The notes under the pieces were generated by a model. That model searched no databases, was not told the DNA's origin, and saw nothing but the letters and a program-made list of their open reading frames with translations. Below, piece after piece: positions 48,501 through 57,519 of a stretch of DNA of 64,000 bases (within the stretch, counting starts at the first letter, position 1; each line of letters starts with the position of its first letter). The stretch covers positions 744,001 through 808,000 of the forward strand of contig JAEVLN010000010.1 of the NCBI GenBank assembly GCA_018350325.1. Reading direction: 5' to 3'. The position numbers were made by a program, and so were the translations under genes. This stretch comes from Globodera rostochiensis. Its lineage: Eukaryota; Nematoda; Chromadorea; Rhabditida; Heteroderidae.

Positions 48501-50080
48501 ACCCACACATAATATTTAATACGTCGAAGAGACAAACCAATATACCACAGTTTTAATATGGCTACCTTGTAAAAAAGATGAAATTTTTGTCAAAAAGTAC
48601 GCAAGACCACCGCCATGTCCTCGGCAAAAATTAAAAATGATTAAAACCACATTGGTACTCAAATATACGGATATGCGCGTATCCGCGGATTTGACTTTCA
48701 TATCCGTGTCCATCCGTATCCGTACATTTTTTGAAATTCCGTATCCGTATCCATCCATATCCGGATAATCCGCAGATATCCGGATATCCGTGTCCATGCC
48801 TGGTTGAAACAGAATTGTTCTGTCACCTTTATTTGCTTAGAAAGCACCAATTGTTCTGCTTTTTAGCGCTTAAGTGTTGGTCCGGCGAGTATGGAAAAGT
48901 GGATGGCATCATCCCTTCCTCTAATATTGAGTTGAAGGAATGTCCGGCAGAAAGCGTCGGTTGCATCAATTGGGCATGCCCGCTGAATGCAGGGGATATG
49001 AGAGAAACAGCATCCGAAGAAAGCACTGGTTCTCCAGCAAGTTCGTTATAAATATAGGAGCTGAAAATGGACATAAATGTGTAATAATGTTGGATTAAAA
49101 TATGAAATGGCAAAAATGGATTTATTCTCAAATCTAGGGTTGGACGGGACCGGTTCTGGGACGGGATTTCCCGGCCTTTTCAGGTTCCGGTCCCGGTCGG
49201 AACGGGATTTTTGAAAAATGAAAAATCCCGGTCCCGGTTTTTTGGTCCCGCCGGGACCGGGACCAACCGGGAAAAAAGTACACCCCTAATGATGGCATCA
49301 TTGACAACAATTTCAACCCTTTTACTTTCGTCTCCCGAGTATGTCGATGGCCTTTCATAATTTAGCTAAAATTTTGATGAAATTTCTTTAACAAAATTGA
49401 GTCAAAATTTCAAAAATTTTTCTCGGCGGCGCCTATCGGCACCGCCGTCCCCCAGTACGCAAGACCACAGCCAACCCCTAGAAAAAAATGAATTTTGTCA
49501 CTCAATGATGCCATCTTTAGGGTTGTATTCTGATGCTGACATGATTTTGAAGATCAAGAACATCAGCAATATGTGTAGCCGGAAAATGAAAATTTTTTAG
49601 TGTTTGATAAAAGAAAAATTTTTTCCTTGAAAAGTCCCAGTTGGTCCCGGAACCGGTCACGGTTGAAAATCTTGGTCCCGGTCCCGGTTTTTCTGGTTCC
49701 GGCAAGTCCCGGTCCCGGTTTTCCCAAAAGTCCCGGTCCCGTCCCAACTCTACTCAAATCCCATAAATAATTTGTTTTGTCGAAATCGCATTTGAATAGG
49801 CATCGGGTCTCCGAAAAATGCCAAAAATATTCCGTTTTGATCTTTTAATTCAAAAGGCTTAGTGCACGGTACGATTACATACAAGCGTTGTGCGATGAAC
49901 AGCAAATGTGAGATACCAGAAAAAGACGCAAGCACTCAGGGACTCAGTTTGAAGAAGCTTAAAAAAATCTGCAAAGTTTCGTGCTGTAACGGTGACGCAT
50001 GCAATGGCACGTTCGGACTGCGTTCCTTTGGCACGGTCGCTGCAATGATGGCACCTTTTGCGGGTAAACAAATTGTCTAA
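45551..50080 (+). CDS. Secreted Ly6/uPAR-type three-finger protein, three exons
   Basis: Exons 45551-45608, 48867-49040 and 49863-50080 join in phase 1 to about 149 residues. Exon 1 is a signal peptide (MWVLPLLIGVLLHTTPTGN). Exon 2 begins ALKCWSGEYG and contains ECPAESVGCINWAC. Exon 3 contains YKRCAMNSKCE and the diagnostic CKVSCCNGDACNG, the CC..D.CN end of Ly6, uPAR and ET-type three-finger domains, which bind receptors or ligands outside the cell. The tail SFGTVAAMMAPFAGK is only weakly hydrophobic, so GPI anchoring is uncertain. Intron 1 is 3.26 kb and holds three hAT-like elements; intron 2 holds a fourth. The conserved element at 45065-45150 lies upstream. Confidence 0.75.
45702..46266. 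mobile_element. hAT-like element with AAATATGG repeats
   Basis: Termini TAGGGCGGCGATTTATATGG / CCATATAAATCTCCACCCTA, flanks AATATGAC and GTTATGAC (6 of 8 identical). Subterminal repeats of AAATATGGATAAAAA. Inside intron 1 of the Ly6-type gene. Confidence 0.75.
46831..47666. mobile_element. hAT-like element with CCAAAACC repeats and a nested SINE
   Basis: Termini TAGAGTCCGGACC / GGTCTCTA (right end read as TTTCCGGTCTCTA), flanks CTAGCTAC and GTAGCTAC (7 of 8). Subterminal repeats are AACCAAAACCAAAAT and the TATTATTGACCAAATTTTG block, present at both ends. A tRNA-derived SINE (+) starts near 47085 (A-box TGGCTTAGTGG, B-box GGGTTCGAACCC) and reaches the hairpin CCGGCGGCGCC at about 47279. In intron 1 of the Ly6-type gene. 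Confidence 0.78.
47842..48802. mobile_element. hAT-like element with GGATATCC repeats and a nested SINE
   Basis: Termini CAGGCATGG / CCATGCCTG with perfect 8-bp duplication GTTGAAAC (47834-47841, 48803-48810). Both ends carry ATATCCGTATCCG repeats. A reversed SINE occupies about 48255-48545 (hairpin GGCGGTGCCGATAGGC, TTAATGGGGG and reversed B-box TTTCGAACCC). It ends 64 bases before exon 2 of the Ly6-type gene. Confidence 0.88.
49135..49752. mobile_element. hAT-like element with GGTCCCGG repeats
   Basis: Termini TAGGGTTGGACGGGACC / GGTCCCGTCCCAACTCTA with perfect 8-bp duplication CTCAAATC (49127-49134, 49753-49760). Subterminal repeats GGTCCCGGTCCCGG. The interior carries the TACACCCCTAATGATGGC junction and a SINE hairpin (49420-49448). 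In intron 2 of the Ly6-type gene. Confidence 0.9.
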
Positions 50081-50099
50081 ACTCAATTTTGGTATTTTT

Positions 50100-50925
50100 C
50101 GATAACGGTAATTACCGTTAGCGATTATCGACTGAGTCATTTCTGTTTACCGCGGTAATTATCGGTTATCGGTAAATGCAAATTTTTGAATAATTAATTT
50201 TGCTATTATCGGCCCGGGTTGTTTAGTGAGTTGTTGGTTTCTTGGGGAGTCAGTTGGGGGTTTGGATCAGGGCTGGACGCAATCGGATTTTGATTGCGGG
50301 AAATCCGCAAGGTGAGCGGAAAATCGGTCACCGGAAAATTGGTCACCAAGGGTTTTCGTTCACCAGGACATTTCGAGTTTTTACTTCTAACTTATTTCAA
50401 ACAACTCTAAAAGTTTAACTTCCTTTTGAAAAAAGCTTTTTCAGACTAAATGCAGCCAAATGGTAATAAATTCTTTTATTCTGTAGACTTTTAAAAATGT
50501 TCTAAGCTGAAAAGTGGTTCCCTTCCAAGAAAACTCGCGTCCCTTTACGCTAACTTTGATTATACTAAGCCTAATTAGTTAGCTTTTAGGGTTGTTTGAA
50601 AAAAGTTAAAACGAGAACGAAAAACTCGAAATATCGTGGTGACCAATTTTCGGTGACTAATTTTCCGGTGACCGATTTTCCGGGACTCAATCCGCAATAC
50701 GCAATTTTGAAAAAATTTTTTGGGGACCCTTTTGGGATTTCATTGAAAATTTGTCTCTTTAAATTCAATTGAACTGAACCCGGACAAGTGTCTAAACTCA
50801 ATTTAGCGAATTACCGTTTCCGATTACCGTCAGAAAATATTTTGGGATTTCGGTATTTTTCTTTACCGAATTACCGTAAACGATTACCGAAAAAACACCC
50901 ATTTGCCGAACATTACAACCAATTA
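50100..50925. repeat. Nested foldback with GTAATTACCG and GGTGACC repeats
   Basis: Outer zones (50100-50180 and 50800-50920) carry GGTAATTACCG/GATTACCG repeats and both contain TAAACTCAATTT. An inner pair has CAGGGCTGGACGCAATCGG (50275) and GACTCAATCCGCAATACGC (50683-50705), with GGTCACCGGAAAAT against its complement. This looks like one element inside another just downstream of the Ly6-type gene; end points are not exact. Confidence 0.55.
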
Positions 50926-51321
50926 AATCGAAAGAAAAAACAAATCTGATTCGTGAAAATGTCCATCTTTTAGCGTTTTTCATCCGTTGGAACTGATCAT
51001 TGAGAAGAGAACGAACGAATGAGAGCATCCCCAACATTGACAATTGCAAAAAATAAGATAATTCCAATGTTATGCATTAAAATATTTTAAAGATAAATAA
51101 TGTTTTTTAAACAAATATTTATTTATATGTGTAAAAAAGTAGCAGAGATTAACAAATATATCCGAAGCCTTTCTTTCTCTTTGATAGGGTTGTGTCGAAG
51201 GGAGCACTAGAAGCATGTGTACAAAATTTGGTCACGAAATTACAAGCTTTTGAAATTGAAAGACAACAGTCGGGGTGACAACCCTATTTTTAAATGTAAA
51301 ATACTGCCCTATTATCTGAAC

Positions 51322-52192
51322 TAGAGCCCGGACTTGAGCTTCGAGCGAGACTCGAGACGAGATTCTCGAAAAAATCTCGGATCTCGAAAAATCTCGAAAA
51401 TTCAGTTTTGTTCGAGACGAGATGTCGAGACGAGATTCTCGAAAAATCTCGGATCTCGAAAAATCTCGAGCCGGAACAGTCGAGATTCGAGATTTTTAAT
51501 GAAAATATAATTTTTTTTCAAAATTCTCAGAAACTCCACCAATTTTGTACGGGTAAGAAGGGAGCATTAGAAACATGTCTGCAAAATTTGGTAACGAAAT
51601 AAGAGAGCCTGTGTTACAAGAATAATTTTGTAGCGTTTTATATGGGCTTTCCGATGATGTTAGACATTCCTTGTAATAAATCCTGACTAGGGAAGGTATT
51701 CAGCAGGTGACCGTGGGACTTCGGGATGATTTTGGTATCAAAAATAGCTAATTTTCAGTTTTAAGACATTTTTTAGCTGCTAAATAAGCCCCTGCGGGGA
51801 GAGTAGAGTTACACCAACAAAGACGCTATCAAGCCTATTTTTGGGTGGTCATATGTTTAGACTCAGCGAAAAAAACAATTTATTAGTCAGTTTTGAAGAG
51901 CATATAAAAAATCTAAAAAATTCATATTTGCCGCCGGGGGAATTTTTTACAAACATTGGCAATCTTTGTTAAGAAAAGCACTGTTTTCATGAAAAAATTT
52001 TGAGTCGAGATCGAGAATCTCGAGCTTCTTTCGAGCGAGACTCGAGACGAAATTCTCGAAAAAATCTCGTGTCTCGAAAAATCTCGAAAATTCAGTTTTG
52101 TTCGAGACGAGATGTCGAGACGAGATTTTTCGAGAATCTCGTCGAGATTTTTCGAGATTTCGAGACGAGATTCTCGTCTCGACCGGGCTCTA
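51322..52192. mobile_element. Complete hAT-like element with TCTCGAGA repeats
   Basis: Termini TAGAGCCCGGAC / GACCGGGCTCTA with perfect 8-bp duplication ATCTGAAC (51314-51321, 52193-52200). Subterminal repeats GAGACGAGATTCTCGAAAAATC occur in both orientations. It is the reference copy for the truncated ends at 11210 and 33651. No transposase frame was seen in its 871 bp. Confidence 0.92.
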
Positions 52193-52199
52193 ATCTGAA

Positions 52200-53110
52200 C
52201 TAGACCCTTTTTCCAAAAAACTAATTAAATATTATTCTTTAAATCACCTAACATAAATAATAGAATACGGTGGTATACTTTATTTGAAAATTTATTGTGA
52301 CTTCCAACAAAGTGCAATAATATTTTTCAGATATATTTTAAAGAAGCAAAAATAATGACGGATTAGAAAGATTGAATTAGTGGAAAGTTTTTAAAAACAA
52401 AAATGCAAGAAAAAGTTGCATTTGTTCTTATTTACATCCAACACTAGAAAAATGATATTCTGGAAAACGAAAATTCTTCAAAAAATTCCATAAATCTTTA
52501 AATAAAGGACGAAAAAGGACGAGTGCCCCAAATAAAGTACAAATTAATGTGTTAGTGCCAACAAATAGCTTCTCTCATGAAGAGTTTTCAAATGAGGGAT
52601 TCGAGACCGAGGCTTGACCTACGAGGCTCGCGACTGCCCCTAAAAAGTAGACATTTTTCGACTCGCGGCAAAGGGGGAAGCCCAGGTGGCTAGATGTCAA
52701 CAAAAATTAAATTTTATCAATATTCTAGTACCTTTTTCAGCAAATGTTTTTCCAAAATGACTTGCAAATTCAATCTTAACGCGATTTTTTCTAATTTTTT
52801 ATCCGTTTAAAATTGGAATTTTTTAAACTTTATTCAAAACCCGCTCTGACTCATCTGAACATTGGAAGAGCGTAAGACAGAAAAAGTGAATGGATTGGTG
52901 ACGATCAGCTCATTTTTTGTTCACTGAATGCAAACAGAGAGAGTGTTTAGTCAAGTAAAATATGTTAATCATTTATTTTCATTTGCTGACATTCATTCAT
53001 TCGTTCGTTTAATAAATATTTTTATTTGCACTAACCGAAACTCATTTTTCTTTTTTGTCAATATTTTTTAATTAGAACATTTTTTTAGAAAAATAATTTC
53101 GACAAAATCT
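52200..53110. other. AT-rich intergenic stretch upstream of a three-finger gene
   Basis: No coding exon or repeat element is evident. The last 130 bases (TTTGCACTAACC, TTTTTGTCAATATT, ATTTCGACAAAATCTTGTAA) are conserved upstream of the paralog at 23994 and probably hold its promoter. Confidence 0.5.
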
Positions 53111-53120
53111 TGTAAAAATA

Positions 53121-54062
53121 ATGAATTTTGTTGTTCCATTTCTTGTGCTTCTTCACTGCTTGAGCTTTCCATACAATTGCCACGGTAGTTTTTTTTGTTC
53201 AAATTGTTTTCACTCTTTGCCCCCAAGGCATCCATTGCAAAACGGGCACTTACAGTACGATGGGCGGCGTTGGCTACATGACGCCCAAGGCGTGTCCAGA
53301 TGATAAGCAATTTTGTTATGGCATCATTTGTTCAATTAGTAAAAACTTTTTTTGTTTGTCTTGGGTGGAGCGGGTCGGGATCACGGTCAATACCAATTCC
53401 AGTTTTAGAGTCGATCCCGATAGTTGGTTCAATCCCGGATAATCCCGAGTTTTCTTTAATACCGATCCCGGTTAGTCGATCCCAATCCCGATAGTCATCC
53501 CGGATAATCCCGAGTTTTCTTTTAATACCGATCCCCGTTTTAGTCGATCCCAATCCCGATAGTTGGGTTCATCCCGGATAATCAATCCCGATAGTTGGGT
53601 TCAATCCCGGATAATCCCAAGTTTTCTTTTAATACCGATCCCGGTTTTAGTCGATCCCAATCCCGATTGTTGGGTTCATCCCGGATAATCAATCAATCCC
53701 GATAGTTGGGTTCAATCCCGGATAATCCCAAGTTTTCTTTTAATACCGATCCCGGTTTTAGTCGATCCCAATCCCGATTTTACTGAAAGCTTAAGAAAAC
53801 TAATAAATGAGTATTTAATTTATCAGATAATTGGGAGCAATTGCACTGGGGTTGTTCTGCGCATAATAGTTGTGACGATTTGAGCGTTGAGCTTGGAAAA
53901 ATGTTGCCGTTGTCGCGCTGTCGTTGCCAATTTGGCGAAAAGGGCGTTAATTTGTCAAACGAAGCGTTCATTTTTTCAACATTGTCAGCGGCATCTTTGA
54001 AGCCTGTCGCTGCAAATGTTTCTGTTTCGCCACAGGCGCCGCCAATCACGGAGGGCGGCTAA
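53121..54062 (+). CDS. Secreted three-finger-like cysteine-rich protein (paralog of 23162-23994)
   Basis: Three exons in phase 1: 53121-53184, 53228-53338 and 53827-54062, about 136 residues. Exon 1 is the signal peptide MNFVVPFLVLLHCLSFPYNC. Exon 2 has IHCKTG and ACPDDKQFCYGIIC. Exon 3 has WGCSAHNSCDDL and CRCQFGEKGVNLSNEAF, with a short P/A-rich tail. Exon lengths match the inverted paralog exactly for exons 1 and 2 (64 and 111 bases). Intron 2 holds a minisatellite related to the large satellite. A donor GTACGC follows the stop directly, and downstream tracts (54104-54150, 54209-54260) are conserved in the paralog, so the 3'UTR may be spliced or the reading may continue in another isoform. 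Confidence 0.82.
53385..53790. repeat. Intronic minisatellite sharing the satellite core
   Basis: About five to six imperfect copies of a unit of 60-80 bases containing CCGATCCCGGTTTTAGTCGA, TCCCAATCCCGATAGTTGGG and CCCGGATAATCCC. The motif GATCCCGGTTTTAGTCG is the same as in the 31-bp satellite monomer. It fills intron 2 of the three-finger gene. Confidence 0.88.
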
Positions 54063-54404
54063 GTACGCGCCTAACATTAAAATTGAACAAATTTTATTTT
54101 TACAGAAGGCTTTTTGCCCTCAAACTTGCGTGAGTTTTGCTGTGTTTTTGGTACGGTTTTATTTAACAAAATATAAAGAATAAGCACGATTTTGTTTTTT
54201 ATTTACAGCAATTGTGATCGCTTTTCATCAGTGCCATTTTTTTTGGTTGGATGCGGCAAAGAATCCGCTTCTATGATTTAAAATGACACTTGGCTTTGGC
54301 CGAGTGTTGCCATTCACGCACATTTATGTTCGCCAACAAAATAAAATTGATGCATTATTATTTAATATTTACGCATTGAGGGCATTAAGAAAGAAATTTG
54401 ATTC

Positions 54405-55015
54405 CGAGAAGTCGGGGATTTTCGGGGGCGGCATGTCGGGTGTCGTGAAACCCTCCCTCCCCTCGGGGTGTCGTGAAACCCCCCTCCCCCCTCGGGGTGT
54501 CGTGAACCCCCCCCCCCCCCCAAAGCGTCGGGGACGGAAAGTCGGAGATTTTCGGGGGCGGCATGTCGGGGTGTCGTGAAACCTCCCCCCCCCTCCAAAG
54601 CGTCGGGGACGGAAAGTCGGAGTCGGAGATTTTCGGGGGCGGCATGTCGGGGTGTCGTTGAAACCCCCCTCCCCCCTCGGGGTGTCGTGAACCCCCCCCC
54701 CCCCCCCCCAAAGCGTCGTGGACGGAAAGTCGGAGATTTTCGGGGGCGGCATGTCGGGGTGTCGTGAAACCCCCCCCCCCCCTCCAAAGCGTCGGGGACG
54801 GAAAGTCGGAGATTTTCGGGGGCGGCATGTCGGGGTGTTGTGACCCCCCCCCCCAAGCGTCGGGGACGGAAAGTCGGAGATTTTCGGGGGCGGCATGTCG
54901 GGGTGTCGTTGAAACCCCCCTCCCCCCCCCCCCCCCTCCCCCCTCCAAAGCGTCGGGGACGGAAAGTCGGAGATTTTCGGGGGCGGCATGTCGGGGTGTC
55001 GTTGAAACCCCCCTT
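54405..55015. repeat. G/C-rich minisatellite
   Basis: At least six copies of GGAAAGTCGGAGATTTTCGG, then GGGCGGCATGTCGGGGTGTCG, separated by C runs of varying length. Long open frames on both strands come from the repeat and have no domain. Flanked on the right (55020-55130) by a minus-strand coding-like piece, GLTHYLRRCNPGVPMKYSNA, which I cannot place. Confidence 0.85.
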
Positions 55016-55718
55016 TCACGGGGTGGGTAGCGAGGATCTTTGAGGGCGGCGCGTGCCGTTGATGAATACGCGTTAGAATACTTCATTGGCACGCCGGGAT
55101 TGCACCTGCGCAAATAGTGGGTCAGCCCCAAAATGTAAAAAGCATTCCAGACTGTTCAGGTCAACCTTCTTCATTTTTTCTACAATTGACAAATGAAGAG
55201 AGGACTCCACAATGAGGAGCCCGCCCACAAATTTTCCCTAACTCCCAGTGCTCGTTTGTTTATGATTTCCAACCAAAAATGAAATTTCAAAAAGTTTTAA
55301 ATGCCACCCAAAAATATTTTTTCACGGCAAGTGCCGATTATTTCGGATTCGGAAAAGTTTGTCCTCACCGGACTTGAGAATGATCGAGATTTCGTTCGAA
55401 ATCTCGATAAGACGAACAATTCAAAAAACAATTGTCAAATGAATTAATTTTGCTTTTTAAAAACACCAGCTTCGAATGAAATGCCCAAACCCAGGAAATG
55501 CTTTCTTTAGATTTTAGTGAAAATTCACAAAGCGACCAATTTGATCAACCGAATTAATAATTGGCTTTTAGCAAAATCAAGAAGGAATTCAGCAAAAAAT
55601 ATTTATTGTATAAAAAAGCCCATTGCCCAAAATTCAAGGTGTTCGGCCGGCATTCTTTGGCATTTTGTTGATTTCAGACATCACATTTCTTCCTTCTGAG
55701 AATCACTAAAAATTAAAT

Positions 55719-56175
55719 TTATTCTTTTTTTGTTGCTTTTACCGGGGCACGTGTTTTTGCCGAATCTTTTTCCGGGTTGCTGCCTTCGCATTTTTTGCCC
55801 AAACATTTGCGCAGTCCATCGCCTTCCTAATTGTTTTGATTTTAAATTGAAATGTTCACAAAATATTGAAAATTAAATCATAATTTTTTTTCTTCAACGT
55901 TATTAAGCATTTTGTAAAAACAGTCCACCAAAGTTATTTGCATGTCGCATTTGTCAGCGATAATTCCGAGTCCGCCCCCTTGGGGAATGGCACCCAAAAG
56001 GTCAAAAGTCAGCGCGGAAACGGGATTCTCCTGGCGCAGAAGGCCGCCCCTCCACGCTTTCTCAACGAACGTCTCCGATTCGTTCAAAGGCTGCCCCGCC
56101 ACAAATCCGCCCAAAATGCCCGGTTCGCCAAGACGAACCTCACAGCATGACTCATTTTTGGCATTGCATGCCACG
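55719..56175 (-). CDS. Unrecognised protein, last two exons (gene C)
   Basis: Exons 56175-55899 and 55826-55719 join in phase 0 and give about 127 residues. They read VACNAKNESCCEVRLGEPG, ALTFDLLGAIPQGGGLGI, CDMQITLVDCFYKMLNN, then a basic tail EGDGLRKCLGKKCEG...APVKATKKE. The donor AAC|GTTGAAG is weak. Further 5' exons must lie above 56175 but were not found; 56400-56420 is a SINE hairpin remnant. A fragment of the last exon occurs at 2957-3085. Cysteines suggest a secreted product; family unknown. Confidence 0.5.
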
Positions 56176-56714
56176 CTAAATTAAAAGATCAAAGGCGCAA
56201 CTTATTGGCACAAAACGCCCGGATTTCCTAGCTTCAAAGCATTCTTTTCATTAGTCAGGCATCTCAGAGACCTTTAAACATTTTCTAAGAAATGGCATGG
56301 GGTGCTTTTTCTATTTTTACTGCATCTTTATTAAGGAATTTTCAAAAAAGCAATTTTTTTTTGCAAATTCTGTTTTACTTTTAGTGGCAGGTGTTCGGCG
56401 GTGCCGATAGGCGTTAAGAAAAATTTAAATTTTGGACCTAATTTGTTAAGAGATAAGCAACCAAAATTTTAAAAAACACGGTAATTTTTGAGGCAAAATG
56501 ATCAAGTTTTCCCAAAGTTCCAGAAAATGACAAAATAATTCCAAGTGTGGAGGATTGGCAAATGAGTGGCAAATTAAGTCATTATGAATGATCAAATCCA
56601 GCAAAAATTGCTTGTCTCCGGGACAACCAACGCCTTGATCAATTAAATTTATTGAATTTTGTTAGAAATTTATGCAAAATGATTAAATTTTGCACAATTA
56701 TTTATTTGCTGCAG

Positions 56715-56963
56715 GGCCGCGTGCATGAAATGCGCGGGCTGCATTTGGACCTTCGAGGAGAAGCCGCCGTTCAGTGGCGCGACCAATTTGGTGCTTATGA
56801 TTATGTCCAACGTAATGACCTTAGCTGGCAACCGACCGACTTGAAGCTCATCAATGATTATGGGATGCCCAATCCGGAGCTTATGTACCCGCACTTTGTC
56901 GCGGAATGTAAGCGCCGCGTTGACAAGAATTTATTGGCACTTTTCGAGTCAAACACATTTTGA
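56715..56963 (+). CDS. Duplicated exon M, copy 3 (intact)
   Basis: After TTTGCTGCAG the frame reads GRVHEMRGLHLDLRGE, WRDQFGAYDYVQRNDLSWQP, TDLKLINDYGMPNPELMYP and RRVDKNLLALFESNTF to a stop, 82 residues. It is the only one of three copies with a clean ending. It lies on the opposite strand to the other two and has no exon G nearby, so it is probably a transposed exon rather than a working gene. Family unrecognised. Confidence 0.5.
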   Translation, partial: GRVHEMRGLHLDLRGEAAVQWRDQFGAYDYVQRNDLSWQPTDLKLINDYGMPNPELMYPHFVAECKRRVDKNLLALFESNTF

Positions 56964-56974
56964 GTAGAGCGGGC

Positions 56975-57360
56975 CGGCATTTTGTAAGAAATCAGAATCC
57001 GGATTGGTTTTTAGTCGGTATCGGGACTTAAAGAAAATCACGATTGGCTTGGCCAGAAAAATCCGGGAAAACCCCGTGGTGGGCTTTTAGTTGAATATCG
57101 GGATTTCAAGAAAAACTACGGGATTTGGTTTGAAAAACTCGGGAAGAAAACCCTGGGATTGAGTTTTAGTCGGGATCGCGATTGCAATGGTAAAAATTGT
57201 TTGGAACTTTACGGCAACAAGTGCCGACCCAATAATGTCACTTCCAGAGGCTATTGCCATATTAAGAGGGTGTATTTTGCTCGGGACCCCCACCCCCCCC
57301 CCCCCCCCCCCCTCGTTCTCTGATCCCGATGATGGGGACCGATTAAAACAGGGATCCCGT
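56975..57360. repeat. Degenerate satellite-like sequence downstream of exon M copy 3
   Basis: Imperfect units with GGTTTTTAGTCGGTATCGGGA, TTTTAGTTGAATATCGGGAT and GAGTTTTAGTCGGGATCGCG, then a C run and, on the minus strand, a near-perfect monomer TTTTAATCGGTCCCCATCATCG. In copy 1 the full satellite array begins at the corresponding place. Confidence 0.75.
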
Positions 57361-57519
57361 TAAAAGCGGGACTGCATCTTTGTTAAGGAATTTTCAAAAA
57401 AGCAAATTTGCAAATTCTGCTTTACTTTTAGGGGCAGGTGGTCGATGGTCCGCCAAGAAAATTTTAAATTTTGGACATAATTAGTTAAGTGACGCGTGAA
57501 TGTCCAACTTTGTGCTTAC

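Noticed and set aside
54362..55131. Minus-strand open frame of 248 residues rich in Pro/Gly
   Set aside because: It tracks the C-rich minisatellite exactly and exists in several frames at once; only the last 35 or so residues (near 55030-55130) look codon-like.
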